Part shown: positions 35,284 through 47,960 of the stretch, in pieces
Position numbering within the stretch: the first letter of the stretch is position 1
Layout: the number at the start of each line of letters is the position of its first letter
Source of the DNA: Calocera cornea HHB12733
Lineage: Eukaryota > Basidiomycota > Dacrymycetes > Dacrymycetales > Dacrymycetaceae
Direction: 5' to 3'
DNA: 64,000 bases
Assembly (NCBI GenBank): GCA_001632435.1
Contig: KV423974.1
Location: 1-64,000 of the forward strand
Position numbers and translations under genes: made by a program
The notes under the pieces: generated by a model
Told to the model about the DNA's origin: nothing
What the model saw: the letters and a program-made list of their open reading frames with translations, nothing else
Database searches by the model: none

Positions 35284-36203
35284 TCAGAACCGCTTGCTCG
35301 GCGTGTCGCTGTCTGTCTGGAGCACAGGCGAGTTCGCAGGCGGGTACTTTTTCGGTATCGGCGGTACGTTGTCGGAGGGCGTGTTGGGGACCTCGATGAT
35401 CTGCGGCTCTGTGAGGATGCATGCGGGCTTTTCGGGAATGGGCGTCTCGAGGTTTTCTTGGGAGGAGGCGAGTGCAGGCGCTTCGGCAAGCTCGCCTTCT
35501 GGTTCCTCATCATCATCCATGATCTCTGGATAGGATGTCAGCATCTTGCCGTCAAAGGGGAGCAGTGAGGAGCAGCGTCCGGCCGGACCAGATCCGGCGG
35601 AGCACTGTCCTCTCCCCGGTAAGGCGAACGCACCTTCGCCATACACATCCGGGTGCGCCCTGAAGCAGTCCTGCATCCCCTTGAACTTCTCCACACAGTT
35701 GATGCCCTTCGGCTCCTCGCTGCTGTACACGAAGCAGGAGAAGGCTTCCCTGAACTCCTGCCCGCAGGGGCCGTGCGCCATCCCGCCTAGGCAGGGGCAG
35801 TCCCAGTTGATCTCGCCTGTTACGGGGTCGAACGCAGCCTCTTTGTCGGACTCGGCAGTGGCTTCCTCGACAGACTCTTCCGCTTCCTCGGCTTTGGCGT
35901 GTACGAGGTCCAGAGCTGCCTGTTCGGACTTCAAGGGGTCGTCGGAAGGTGCTGCAACGTACGTTAGCCACGATTGGAGGTAAGATAGAGAGGCGTCAAG
36001 GGCGCACCAGGATCTGGACCCTCCAGTGAGAGTACCCGTCCACTTCGCCCGATCTGCCAGGCCAACACACCTGCGCCGATCGCGGTCACGGCGACAGTGG
36101 GCGCCCATTTCAGGACCCGGCTCGGCCCCGCAACTGGGCGGGCAGTGTGAACAGCGCGGGCAAAGGCGGTCCGCGCTACTGGCCGGAGTGCTGCTCTGAG
36201 CAT
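35284..36203 (-). CDS. MIA40: Mia40-like intermembrane-space import oxidoreductase
   Basis: ATG 36201-36203 opens [20 protein letters not shown], an Arg-rich amphipathic presequence, followed by a hydrophobic stretch ([20 protein letters not shown]) suited to inner-membrane anchoring. After an acidic segment comes the redox CPC motif ([17 protein letters not shown]) and two CX9C arms ([22 protein letters not shown]), the hallmark of Mia40, which oxidises incoming CX3C and CX9C proteins in the mitochondrial intermembrane space together with Erv1. Two introns are evident: one after GPDPG near 35,953-36,007 and one after DVYGE (gtgcgt...tccag). The acidic Pro-rich tail to 35284 is long but fungal Mia40 tails vary. 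Confidence 0.9.
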
Positions 36204-36615
36204 TTTGTGTGACTAGAAAGAAAGACAGAGAAGGGGGGGAGGGGATAAGAGAGAGAGGGGCGGAGACGACGCTCAGTACGGACGCACGGCGAGGAACGCA
36301 CTCCTGCCAAAGAGCTGACGCATCGAGAAAAGTCGGCGGCACGCTTTCGGCAGGGACCGCGTCGTTTGCTTCCGACCCCGCCCTGCTTCTGTTACTCCGA
36401 GCCGGACGTCATCTCCGCGGTGCGCGTCTTCTTCAGCCTCGCAATCTTACCGCTGGTCGACCACCCCACTTGTTTAGCTATGACAATGTCCAGATATATG
36501 CGCGATACCTCACCTCAGGCCTCTGACCTTCCGTCTACATTCAACCATGGAAAGTAAGCTGCGCGTCCTGGGCCGTGATGCGCGTGAATGCATGAGCTCC
36601 TTGTTTGTCTACAGG

Positions 36616-38099
36616 ATGTCCCGAACCGCATACAACCACGTTTCTCTCTATGGAGGCAAGCAGCAGACTTGCTTAACACCTGAATCCCTCTTGTGATCTC
36701 TGCTTCTGATGATAATACAGGACCGGTACTGGGTGAATACTCAGATTCCCGCCCATCACGTCGAAGTCGCACTCGAGGGAAGAGCCTGAATGCCCAACGC
36801 GATCGGATGATGACGCGCCTAGCGCACTCGCACGAATACGCGTCGAGCCTTACTGGACTAGCCGGACCGCAACAAGCCACTAGTAGGAGGAGCCACTCTG
36901 TCGACACGCACTCGACGGATGAGGATCTGCAACGCCACTACTCTGCCATTCGTGCGAGACTTAGCTCGGACATCACTATGGCCGACAACGGACACAGCAG
37001 CGACGGCCACGAAGTCTGGATGACACCTGCCGATCCTGATATGGTGCAAGTACCGCCGATGGGTATTCCCGAGGCTACGTTCTTGTCGCCTTTCGGCACT
37101 CCTGAGACGCCCGAGTGGATGAGACGCGTCCTGAAGGGCTTAGATCCGGAACACCCTCTCAGTCGGGCAGCTCAGGAGGCTCTAGACATTACGCCAGCTC
37201 ATCAGGACCCGTATGAAGCCTTCTTGCAGAAAGCCAAAGTACCTGCTATGGGTGATGATGCGCCCTACTCCAGCCCGATCTTCTCTCGACCCGGACCAAG
37301 CGGGTCTATACGGATGCTCACTGATCTTCCGTCGTCCTCACTCCCTTCTCCAGCTCACTCTCAGACCCCTGTTCGAAGTACATATACCGGGCCGAATCCA
37401 TACACACCGCGTAGTTCCGAATCACGCGATTCGTACTGGACGCCCGTGAAAGGATCGCAAGGTCCCACACCGTTCATCCATCGCCCCACACCGCGCTACG
37501 CGACTTCAGACTCATTTATCAAACGTATGCGCTTTGGACTATCCTGCAGCCCGGAACCTGCTAAACCAGACAGGGAAGTGGATACCCAGGATTCTGCGCC
37601 CAGCAGCAGCTTCGACATCGAGTGGGATCCTACTCCACCTATCACCGACGAGTTGGCGGCTCTCCTGGATGGCGATGCCATGTCCATTGATACTGCTCCT
37701 CGTTCTCGCATATCGTCGGAGGGTGAGACGCTTCTGAATGACGGTGGCTCTGATCCTGTAGAGCAGCGCTGGAAACCCGTGCGTAGCACAGAGGGAGGTC
37801 AGGAACTGTATCATGCAGCTGAGGGACTCGGACAGGAGGCTCGGCCGTTCTTTCACTCTCAGCAGCAAGGCATACCCTCTCAGTTGCAGCCTTTTACCGA
37901 CCCTCCAGCATTTGACCTACCGCCTGCCTCTTATCAACCTCCCACGCAGGACGTATATGCGTCTCGACTGCTCCGATTCGCTGCCGATATGGACAGCAAC
38001 GAGTTCGATCACGCATATGCGCCCAAGCTGCAGCGGTCTACCGATGTGCTGGACGAATACGATGAGCTTCTGCGATACAGTCCACCTAAAGGAGGTTAG
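36616..38099 (+). CDS. hypothetical disordered protein
   Basis: The long exon is open from about 36,693 to stop 38,097-38,099 (~468 residues). A better start may be ATG 36616 (MSRTAYNHVSLYG), joined in frame by an intron with a GC donor (GAG^gcaagc) and acceptor aatacag just before GGPVLGEYSD. The protein is Ser/Pro/Thr rich, with no recognised domain. Conserved-looking patches are TPEWMRRVLKGLDPEHPL, SSSFDIEWDPTPPITDELAA and DSNEFDHAYAPKLQRST. It starts about 410 bp from the oppositely oriented MIA40 gene, so the two may share a promoter region. Function unknown. Confidence 0.6.
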
Positions 38100-38418
38100 T
38101 TGTGGTGGCACTTAAATTCGCTATACAAGACTGGTTTTGGTCCTTTTTGACCTGGTTCCATGTGCTACTGTTTCCTGAGATAATATGATGGACAATGCAG
38201 GTTATAGTACCCGCAAATTTGGTTCTCTCGCATCCACTCACACCGAGGGGCTGCCTCTCTGCCAATCTGTGTACCACTGACCCAGCATTCCTTCATTGAA
38301 TTTTTTGATTCACACCAGATGTTCACTTCGTTGTGCATTGTTACATCTTCACTCATCGCCTCGTCAACCCAGGAACGCTCAAAGCTCGCAGCAAGCAGAT
38401 CGGGAGCAGGACCACAGA

Positions 38419-40510
38419 GCTACACCACACCGTCAGACCTGATAGCGCATTGCCCAAAGTCCTTCTTGACGAGCCCGTCAGGGTTGGGCAGAATATCCTG
38501 CGGCAGAGCAGTTCAGTGTGGCCCATGCAAGTCGGCGCGGGTCACTCACGTGGTCAAAGATCCCCAAAGGAATACCCAGAGTGACACAGGCATTGGGGCT
38601 GTCCACGACAGCACCGACATGGGACTCCACGGGAGCTGCGGACAGAAGAAGATCTGAGAAGAAGATTGAGTACTCGTTCTTGGTCGACTAAAGCAGCTAC
38701 TCACAAGCCTGTTCACGTGTGTACCCTAGCTTCATCAGGTACGCAATACAGTTGAGTGCAGCCTGCTTGTATGCAACCGTGCTGTTGTCTCAGTTAGAGC
38801 GTGTTGACATAAACGAGCGCATTGACGTACGCATCCATGTTGTACTGCTTGCCATCACCGTGGTAGTCGACAGAGATGCCCTCAAAGACCAGCTTGGCAG
38901 AGTACATCGGGTCGACAGGAGAAGGCTAAGAGAAGCAAGTTCAGGGACAGCTGAAGAATAGAGAGTCGATACGCACAAGGAAGATAGGCTGCTTGAGAGC
39001 GAACTTCTCGATGCCTCCCTTGATGATGGATGTCTTGAAGGTGACGATACCGGCCATCTCAATGGCTCCGCAGAATGAGAGCTGCACACCAAAGCTGAGC
39101 ACCCCCATCAGTCATGAACCGGTGCATTACATACCTCGCCATCTCCCTGGCTGAAATGCAGATCGCCCACCGAGAGGAGAGCATCCTTGACGAAGACCGG
39201 GAAGTAGCTATAAACTGGAGGTCAACGACTGAACGAATGGCAGCGCATGGTGTACTCACCAGCGAGAACCACGAGACAGGTTCTTGATATCGCAGTTGCC
39301 TTTGTCCCAGTCATTTCTTCCCTCGGGCCTGCATTATGAAGCGATTACCCACCTCCATGCTCCCGTCCAGGAATCGTCCTCGCGCCCTCCTTAGCAATTT
39401 TCTCGAGCACCTCGGGCTTGAGCGGCTCTGCATACTCGTCAGCGTACGAAAGCGGTTGCATAGAAGCCACGCACCCTTCGAACCGATGTGAACACCCTTC
39501 GGCTCAGGCGGGAAGGCCACCGCCGGGACGACCTCTCCACAGGCCTGGATGAGCTCGCCCTCACGCCTGTTCCACTCGTTGAGCAGCTCCTGGCTTGGTG
39601 CAGTACCGCTACAAGTGACCAGGTCAGCGCTGCTCATACAAAGTACGGGAGGTAGGGGGCCTACATGAGCCCAGGATGAGTGATCCCTGCGAATCTCACT
39701 CCAGGAATATGCCTGCTCGAAGCGTAGATGCCCTCGAAGTCCCAGATTGCCTTGGCCGCCCTGCTCTGGAACTCCTTTGCTATTCCGCAACGATTGTCAG
39801 CACATGCACTCGCCCGCTGAATGATGACGCACCAAATAGCCCTCCGCCGTTGTTCAGCTCGAAGATTCCGGTGTAGCCCCACGGCATCTCCTCGAATGGC
39901 TGGACATCGAGGATGTCGACGACGAGGCAGTCGCCGGGCTCCGCACCCTCAACTGCGACGGGGCCCGAGAGATTGTGCACCTTCGTCAGGTCGACGTCGC
40001 GGATGTCGTCGCTGTCTAGATGGTCGCTGTGAGCCCAGGGAATCGCAGGAATGGCACCAGAACGCACAGTCGTTGTTCCCGATCTGGTTCGGGGTCAGCT
40101 TGTTACACAGGAAGCACTGTAACCTGACGCACCTGAGCCCCGGTCCAGTCCACACACTCAACCTTGAATACCTGCACCGCCCATCAGGTCGGCTGTCGCA
40201 ACGACCATGTGTTCACGCACCTCGCCGGGCTTGACGGCGGCATATGCCGGGATGTCCGGGCTTGCAGTTGATCAGCATCCATGTTCCCGCTCATGTCGGG
40301 CGACTTACTGCCAACGGTTGTGGAGACCCTGCGCAGCAACGCACTTCAATTCCAGTGCTGTGGAACTCGAGGGTATCACGCACCTTCTGCTCAGCAGCAG
40401 GCTTGAATGGATCGACCTACGATTACTGCATCAGGGGCGTTCCTGCTCGCGTGACACCCACGCACCTTGATCACGGTCGGGTGCGGGACGCTGTTCGCCT
40501 TGGTGGCCAT
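38419..40510 (-). CDS. formamidase/acetamidase (FmdA_AmdA family)
   Basis: Starts MATKANSVPHPTVIK at ATG 40508-40510 and ends at stop 38419-38421 (DFGQCAIRSDGVV). More than ten short exons carry the family hallmarks: HNRWHPDIPAYAAVKPGE, VECVDWTGAQ, HNLSGPVAVEGAEPGDCLVV, WGYTGIF, GRTIPGREHGGNCDIKNLSR, LLSVGDLHFSQGDGE, CGAIEMAG, and near the end ACVTLGIPLGIFDHDILPNP. The enzyme hydrolyses short amides such as formamide or acetamide to the acid plus ammonia, allowing their use as nitrogen source; expected cytosolic. Splice sites were followed only in part. A bidirectional spacer of 650 bp separates it from the HAD hydrolase. Confidence 0.88.
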
Positions 40511-41161
40511 TGTACAGTTTCGGAGCAATATCAATCAGGCAGTTTGTACGTAGTCAAGCGTCAAGAATGAAGCCAGACAGCAACGGGGCCAGCTCGCCGA
40601 CCCCGCTGCAGCCTTATCTATCACCGGTCGCTGTCATATGGACAATGCAGTGGCTTCACCGTCTTGGGCGACGAGCGGGTTCTTTACGGGATGTCTATTC
40701 TTCCTATCCTGACAAGGACTACCAGTATCGATCTGCCAGCAGACACGAATTGCCTGCAGAGATCACAAAGCTGGAAAGAAGCAGCTCGCATTCAGATTCT
40801 CTTATGGCACCGTTGCTGTTCGTGCTTTCTCTACCATTCTACAGATGGTCGGATAAGGACAAGCCAGGGAACAGTCCCGCATTTCCGTAAGTCCGATCTG
40901 TGGCTATGCAGAAGACCCTGGTTCGAAGTGATGAATGGAGGCATTTGGTTCCGTGCCCCGCCCGACGTGGCCGAGGTGGACGGTGCGTGTCATCGGTCGG
41001 GACCCTTGACAGACTGCATGAATTTGGTACGCGTCCATCCTCGCGTAGCGTTCCATCAGTTGCGGAACTTGACGTTTGGACAGTCTGCTGTGCGGGAATA
41101 GAAGAACTCTGCTTCACTTCATCTGGACTTTAGAGCGGCTTATCTTGGACTCAAACGCATC
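40511..41161. promoter_or_regulatory. divergent intergenic region (formamidase / HAD hydrolase)
   Basis: The starts of two oppositely transcribed genes bound these 650 bp. Open frames inside it lack domain similarity and splice context. Probably both promoters lie here; no specific site is claimed. Confidence 0.4.
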
Positions 41162-42907
41162 ATGTACTTGTTACGAAACCGCCGCTCGGCGTCGAGCGCC
41201 CACTTTACCCGGTTCACGCGCACTCTACAAAGTCTGACTCGACTCTCGTCACTGAACCGGGACCCGCTGACTTTTGCACCTAGCAAACACTGCCGCCAAG
41301 TCACCACTAGCATTTTGCTTCGATATAGTAAGTTGCGGCATTGATTCGCCGTACGGGTCGATGACAGCTTGGCGTCAGGATGGGGTCCTGCTGCAAGGCA
41401 ACCACGCCATTCCGTGCGCCAAGAGAGCGCTGAGAATGATGGAAGGCGAGAATAGCCGAGGGCTGTGAGTGATGGCCTCTTATCTGGCCGTGGTATGAGG
41501 TGACGTTAACCCTCCAACAGGAAGATACCGTATATTCTGGTTCGTTCTTGCTCATCCTCCGTTTGACCGACCCTTACTGAGGTCCGATACAGCTAACAAA
41601 CGGTGGTGGAAGAACAGAGGCAGATCGAGCGAAGCTTCTCAGCTCACAACTGGACGTCAACGTCTGTACAAAACCACATTTATCCCGCTTGCGCTGATCA
41701 ACTGCCGCCATAGCTCTCAGAGCGCCAGCTTGTCCAAGCGCACACTATACTAAAGACGGCTACCGAGGAGTACGGCGATGAACCCGTTCTGGTCCTTGGG
41801 GGTGAACTCGATGCCTGCCGGAAGATCGCAGAGAGGTACGATTCCAGAGTGCGGGGAGCCTCATGGAGTGTTCCTGATGACATGGTAGCTATGGGTACAA
41901 GTACGCGTACCTTCCTATAGACTACCTAGCTGCCGAGCCACGGTGAGTGCAGCCTCCACAGTGCGCCAACCTTCTCATTCGCCGTAGGATATGGCCCTTT
42001 TATAAACTGACGGAAGCGGAGCAAGCCGTGGTCAAGGTGGGCCCTCCTGTTCCAAGCCAGTGCAAGTTATTCTCATACCGAGTGTAGCCAAACCCCCGGC
42101 ACCCGAAGCTCATATTGACATGCCATGACCCACGAAACTGTCAGCTCTCCCCCTTGTAATGCATCGTCCGTTGCTAATTTATGGACAGGGGCACTTGAGA
42201 TTCAGCTCTTGTGCGACATGCTCAGTGACCCAACGGAACCACCACCCAAATTAGTGTTCTGTAATCCTGACCTCCTTTGGCGAACCGACTTTCCAAAGCT
42301 GCGTTTCGGACAGGGGGCTTTTAAGACTGCTCTCAGCGCCGTGTACAAGGTAGGAGGAGCTCATTTCACGAAGGAACTGTGCAAGCCATGCTGACGGGTC
42401 AATCTCCAGGAACGAACCACCAAAGCCTTGGAAAGCTTCCAGCTGGGCAAGCCGACGAAGACCACGTACGAGTTTGCGGAAGGGATTCTTATGCAGCAGG
42501 CGGGTATACAGGTAGGAGAGGAGATGCCACGCGTGTATGTTGTACTCCACGTGCCTGTTTATGTTACATTTCTAACCCGATCGTGCCCGCTTCCTCTTAG
42601 CTACATGGTCGGAGGTATATCAAGTCTCACGCATACGCTGGGTGAAGCTAACACCCATAACACAGATAACCCCGAATCTGATATTGCTGGCGCAAACGCT
42701 TACGGGTGGGACTCTATCCTTGTTGGTACTGGAGTATATGACAGCACCGAGGGACCGCCCACCCACTTTCCCTCACGAATCCTAGACAATGTGGAAAAGG
42801 CGGTAGAGTGGGCCATTGACCGGGAGTTTGCGCCCCTTGGAGAGAAGCTTAAGGAGCGCAGAAAGTGGGACGGAAGAGTAGTTAAGGTGCACGACCTTTG
42901 GAGCTAG
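41162..42907 (+). CDS. CECR5-like HAD-superfamily hydrolase, probably mitochondrial
   Basis: Exon 1 41162-41231 encodes a basic, Ser-rich presequence (MYLLRNRRSASSAHFTRFTR). The next exons, 41284-41327 and from 41379, join to give AFCFDIDGVLLQGNHAIP, HAD motif I with both Asp residues. Later exons give IPYILLTNGGGRTEADRAK (motif II), QAHTILKTATEEYGDEPVLV, ELDACRKIAERYGY, TYEFAEGILM and MVGDNPESDIAGANAYGWDS followed by ILVGTGVY (motif IV), ending at stop 42907. About nine introns of 45-57 nt are used. This is the class IIA HAD branch related to human CECR5/HDHD5 and yeast YKR070w, phosphatases of unclear substrate located in mitochondria. Confidence 0.88.
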
Positions 42908-42989
42908 ACATAGACTTGTATGTTGATGATTGCCGACGATTGCAGGGCCAGGGCTCGTCGAAATACACACAAGACCCGCGCACCCGTGC

Positions 42990-44427
42990 CTACGTCTTCC
43001 TCTTCTTCCCTTGTGGGGCGCCATCATCCTCTTCATCCTCCTCATCCCCAAACTCGGCTCGTCTCACAACTCTTTTCACTGGGGCTGCGGCTCGTGCCTT
43101 TGCCTTGGTTTGACTGAGGGGTGCACCGGATTTGCTGGAACTTGCAACTGCGCCCCCGGAAGATCTGGGCTCTGGCTCCGGCTTTGCACGCACCGCTTTC
43201 CCCTCGTCCTCATCATCATCCGTAAACTCGGCACGCTTCACTATTCGCTTGGGCGGCGCTGGTGGAGGCTTGGTGGTCTTCGAGTTCGTCGTGCTGGCAG
43301 GTTCCGGGTTCTTGTTCACCGCCTTGCTGGCAGAAGCTAGTTTGGTCTGTCCCCTGATTGGTGCTTCTTCCTCGTCCTCGTCATCAGAGAACTGAGCCCG
43401 CTTGACCACCCGCCTGGCATGTCCTGGCATGGCAGTAGATGCGCCAGCCACTGCCTTGGGTGGTGCAGCAACTTTCCCTACCGTCATTATTAAGGTGCGA
43501 ATGAGAGAGATCAGTAGATTGGGCGCACGAGCGTTTTCAGCCTTGGGCTTGGCTCTCTCTCGGGCTAGCTCATTTTCTTTCGCAGCGAGCTCCGCCTACG
43601 AGGGTTCATGGGATGAGAAACGGCAAACCACTCCATAGGTAAATAAAAACGAACTTTGAGCCTTGCCAGCTCCTCATCTGCGGTAGCGAAGTATTAGAGG
43701 ACCACGTTTCGGTCAAAAGTGGGTCGAACTTACCCTCAGTATCGCGTAGCTCGACGGCCTGTTGATTTTTGTCTGACTTGGCGCTCCTTGAAGTGGATGC
43801 AGGAGAAAGCTCCACCTGCCCGGGCGCAGGGGTGGCAAGTGGTATCAGTGCGCAGCGACGGTATTGTCTAGCCTCATTTGCAATCTAGCCGCATTCAGAG
43901 CCGTCGATTCGGACCATCAGATGAGATTTACCATGTATATCAAGTCAGTGGCGGTAGCCGCTGCATCGCCCCTATCTAGTTCGGTCAGGGGTATCGTCAG
44001 AGCCGACGGACGACCCGGATCAACGATTAACTGTAGATGTGAGCCTACAGAATGTTATACCATGGTGCAGTTTCCACTGACTTCAACTGTGGCGCTGCCC
44101 CATCCAGCCACATGTAGATCACCTGCTACAATCTTGGAGCCGATGAATTCTGCAAGAGTCTTCCAGTCCTTGAACGCTGCCTCTTTGTCTCCAGCAACCT
44201 AAATTTAGATGAGCTGGGCCCATCTGATCCACGGATTGGGCGGTCACTAGCTTGCGGTCCCTGGATATCTCCTCACGCTTGGTGGAGGCGTAGCACTTCA
44301 GCTCGGATGCAATGAGGAAGAGCTTGAGCTGCCAGGAATAGTTGGAAACATGAGAAATGAGAACAAAGGTTTCGGGGGGATCATGTATCGTTTGTATGAG
44401 ATTGGTCAGTGCGTCGAATGCGGACAT
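42990..44427 (-). CDS. unknown protein with coiled coil and three acidic repeats
   Basis: Exons read from ATG 44427 (MSAFDALTNLIQTIHDPPET) through AAFKDWKTLAEFIGSKIVAG, PSALTIPLTELDRGDAAATA and a charged helix (DEELARLKAELAAKENELAR) to a basic/acidic C-terminal half ending QGKKRKT at 42,990. That half carries three spaced copies of a motif of the form KRxVKRAEFxDDEDEE (VVKRAQFSDDEDEEE, IVKRAEFTDDDEDEG, VVRRAEFGDEEDEED), separated by Pro/Ala/Ser linkers. The N-terminal ~100 residues look folded. I do not recognise the family. Alternating basic and acidic clusters suggest a nuclear protein that contacts histones or nucleic acid; this is inference. It converges on the HAD gene with 82 bp between stops. 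Confidence 0.6.
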
Positions 44428-44730
44428 TGTGTGCCTGAGGGCTTAGCGGCACAGCCTGGATACGATCAAGGCGATGCCTAGTAAGGGAAAGGCCGGAGGG
44501 ATAAGCGGTAGCGCACGGTAGGGGCGAGGACAACAATACGGATGCAAACTCGCGTAAGACACGTGATGTATTTGGTGCCGTCGCGGACGCGGACTGTGCT
44601 CTTTCTCGATTTTTCGGCTTTTGTACCGCCCGTGCACGCGCGCCACTGGGTCTCCCCTTTGACTCCCGCACCCCACCGCATTCCCGTCCCTTAGCACCCG
44701 CGGGACTCGTCACCCCTTTCCATCTCTACC
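44428..44730. promoter_or_regulatory. 300 bp divergent promoter region
   Basis: The start codons of the acidic-repeat gene (minus) and the PWWP gene (plus) are only 303 bp apart, so both promoters must lie here. No TATA box is evident. Confidence 0.4.
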
Positions 44731-47349
44731 ATGAACAACCACGTCGACCAGGTAAGCTTGCTCCGCGACCCGTCGCATCAAGGTAAGACATACTCAGCAA
44801 AACAAAAAGGTTCCCGAGATGTTCGCGGAAGACGAAGTGTCCGTTTCTGATTACGTCGAGAATCCTGATGACGCGCAAGACATTGCGATCCAACTCTGCT
44901 CAATGCTGTCAGCAGCGGGCACGAGCGTCAACGAGAATGGCGATTTTGTCATGGACGCCGCGCAGCTGAAAGCTTTCGCCGCACTTCTTCGGCGAAACCG
45001 CTTCCTTGCCGGGAAGAAGGTCCGCAAATACTACAAGAGGCGCTCCCGACGCGTCCTCGACCAGATACCAGAGGATGACATAGAGACCTCACTGACCTCA
45101 GCAAACCGAGGTGAACGCGACAAATTTGGGCTCGGCAGCACTCTCAGGGGCAAGGTAGTAGCCATAGAAAACAAGCTGCCCCTATCGGAGCTTCCGCCTT
45201 CGCCTGCAGCTGCTGATGAAGATGGCGCCGAGGTGAGCATGTCTCCGCCTGCTATAGCTACAGTAGAGTACGGGCACTCAACATCCACTGACGCAGCGCA
45301 CTCTGGAGGTGGGGGAGGTCGTTCTGACTCTGTCACCGGATGGCAAGTCATACTTACCGGGAGAAGTAGCGCAGTCCCACAGCTATGGTGAGTCATTGCT
45401 GACTGTCCTTGTAGATCTTTGACCCGGAGGCCGCACCCCCCATTGTACGCGTTCTCAAGCCTGAGGAGGAGGGCCAGCACTCCCTGGTGGCGGTGTACCC
45501 ACACGGCGGGTTGTAAGTGTCGATATTTACTCTTTTTTTGTTCACCCGTATGCAGATGCAGAGACTGACGGTGAATCTTCTCAGTGGATGGTTCACAGAC
45601 TCCCACGTGTGGCGTACAGACGCCGCGCAGCTCAAACGCCTCGAAATCGTATCCACCGACTCTGTAGCCAAAGAAGCATTCAGAATTGCGCAGGACCCGG
45701 CCAAGTGGCGCACAACATTCAATGCGTCTCTGAAGGTGATGGTAGAAGCACGTCGGGCCACTGATATTGAGCACGATGACAAGGCGAAGGCTAAGGACGA
45801 TTCCATGGCGCCGGATGACAAAGATGCCACCGTAGCCGACGGTGACGAAGAAGGTAGCAATATCGACGACCACGACAACTACGAGGATCTTCAGCCAAGC
45901 CGCCACCTTCGTTCTCACGCACATCTTCTCGGCCCTGACAGGTACGAGGTCGGCGAACTCGTCCTGGGCAAACTGCAAGGTCACCCTCCTTGGCCGGGCA
46001 AGGTGAGTCATACTTGACGACCCTACTTCAGCATATTTGACGGTGAAACTTGCTCCAGATCGCAGACCCGCACAAGCTTCCTATGCAAATCGCTCTGGCA
46101 TGCCCAGACAGGGACGACCCGGATGTCTACCCCATTCGCTTCTACCCCGATGGTGATTAGTAAGGAGATACTTATCCTGTCACTCTCGCAGGAAGCTGAT
46201 GTCTCCGGTGCAGCTGGTGGGTCAAGCACACGGAGATCATTCGCCTTGATCAGGAGCGAGTGGCCAAGTTTGTGCGCGAGACGCGTGCAAACTTCGGCCC
46301 CCTCCTGGAGGGTTACAAAATCGCGCGGGATACATCAGAATGGGAAGCAAACAACCCAACACCGGAGGACGTCGTTGATCTGTACATGATCGAGATGCCT
46401 GGTGAGACATTGAACCTGTGCTATCTAAGAGTCCGGCACTCACTATGGGGCTGGCTTACAGAGAAACCGAAGCCCAAGGTGGTGGAGCAGAAGATGTCGC
46501 ACAAGCGGAAGCGTGGGCATCATAGAGACGACAGCGGGACACCGCAGCCCAACAAGAGGCGTAAGCGTGGCGAAGATGGCGAGGAGCACAAGCCGAGGAA
46601 GCGCAAGATGCAGTCCATGTCCCAAGACTACGTCAACGGGGACGTCAAGAATGAATCGATGGAGTCGTCTGTCGTGGATCAGCGACCGCCCCTCTCCCCT
46701 CGAGCGGCGGCGGCGGAACAGGCGCAAGAGAGGAAAAATAAGCTGCTCAAGATGCGCTGGCTGCTCCAGAAGACGTTCCTCAGCGGGGAGAAGCCCAATG
46801 ACATGGTAGGTGTCTCATATCTCGCAAAACAGTGCAGGGCCTGAAATTGTTGGGCCCAGAAATTCCCGGACGCATCGAGGGTAATCGACGAGCTGCAGAA
46901 GGACACGGAGATTACCGGCGCTGTCCTTCGCGTACGTTCTCGCCCCCCAGTCCCCCACGCCGATACTGACCCGAGCGCAGGAAACCAAGCTTCAAAAAGT
47001 GCTCATGGGCATCACCAAGATGGATTTTATTAGGAACGACGACGAGTTTGACTTCCGCGGGCGGGCACGGGCGCTGCTCAAGCAATGGGAACACATCCCC
47101 ATGCCGCCCTCGTCCAACGCCGGGGACGGGCTGGGCGAGCGCGGGGGGAGCGCGAAGCCCAGCCTCAGTGGGTTAGACTTGGGGCTCAGCCCGCTGGTGA
47201 TCAACACCCAGCTGCCGAAGGCCGGGAGCGTGTTAGGGAGCGCCGCGAGCCAGCGGGCGAGCGTGCCGAGGGGAATGAGCACCCCCAGTGCGCTGCTGAC
47301 GGCCCTGCCGAGCGCGGCGGACGACACGCCTACGCAGGACCATGCGTGA
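44731..47349 (+). CDS. PWWP-domain protein with LEDGF/TFIIS-like C-terminal helical domain
   Basis: Starts MNNHVDQ (44,731) with an immediate intron, then EMFAEDEVSVSDYVENPDDA. Central exons encode the PWWP domain (YEVGELVLGKLQGHPPWPGK followed by PMQIALACPD and VYPIRFYPDGD), the module that reads methylated H3K36. Downstream are a basic nuclear-signal-like region (HKRKRGHH, NKRRKRGEDG, KPRKRKMQ) and a helical segment (LLKMRWLLQKTFLSGEKPND; DASRVIDELQKDTEITGAVL; ETKLQKVLMGITKMDFIR; FRGRARALLKQWEHI). The latter resembles the TFIIS N-terminal / LEDGF integrase-binding fold. Stop 47,347-47,349. Predicted chromatin-bound, acting on transcribed chromatin. Some central exon boundaries are approximate. 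Confidence 0.8.
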
Positions 47350-47960
47350 GGCGTGGCGGGCGGGCGGTCATACCGCTCCGCTACCTCGCCCCACTCTCCA
47401 TGTCACCAAGCTCTAGGAAAGTTCTCAAGTTCCACTTACTTCCTCAGCCCGGTCTACATGAATGGAAAGCTAAACTAACCTATGTCTGTCGTTCCTCATG
47501 TCTCTTTCCTTCTTCTGTGTTTCTGCCCTTGCCTGTTCCCCCCGTTCTCCCTTTCCTTTTTTCTTTCTGCTGCCCTACCCGTGCCTCTCCTACCCTCCCT
47601 CTCCTTACCCCCCCATGCGCTACCCGGCCTACCCGGATACCTCCCCTCCAGCTCTTACCCTCACCCCGCCCTCCCTATACAAGAGACCGCGAGATACACG
47701 CTAACGCCCCCGCTTCATGTACCATGCCTTTTCACCCGCGTCCTCCCGAGTCGGTTTTTTCCCGCTCCTTTCTGATCCTCAGTGTCCAAAGTTTCCATGT
47801 TCTCCTTCTCCTTCTCCTTCGTGTTGTACAAATGACCCCAGGAGGGGGTGCTATAGGGGTGCTATGGGCTATGACTTAGTACCGGTATGAGTTAAATGTT
47901 ATGTGGGTTTATGGAAGTGCGTCTGCGTGCTGCCCCGCTGACCCCATAGCTGAGCACTTG

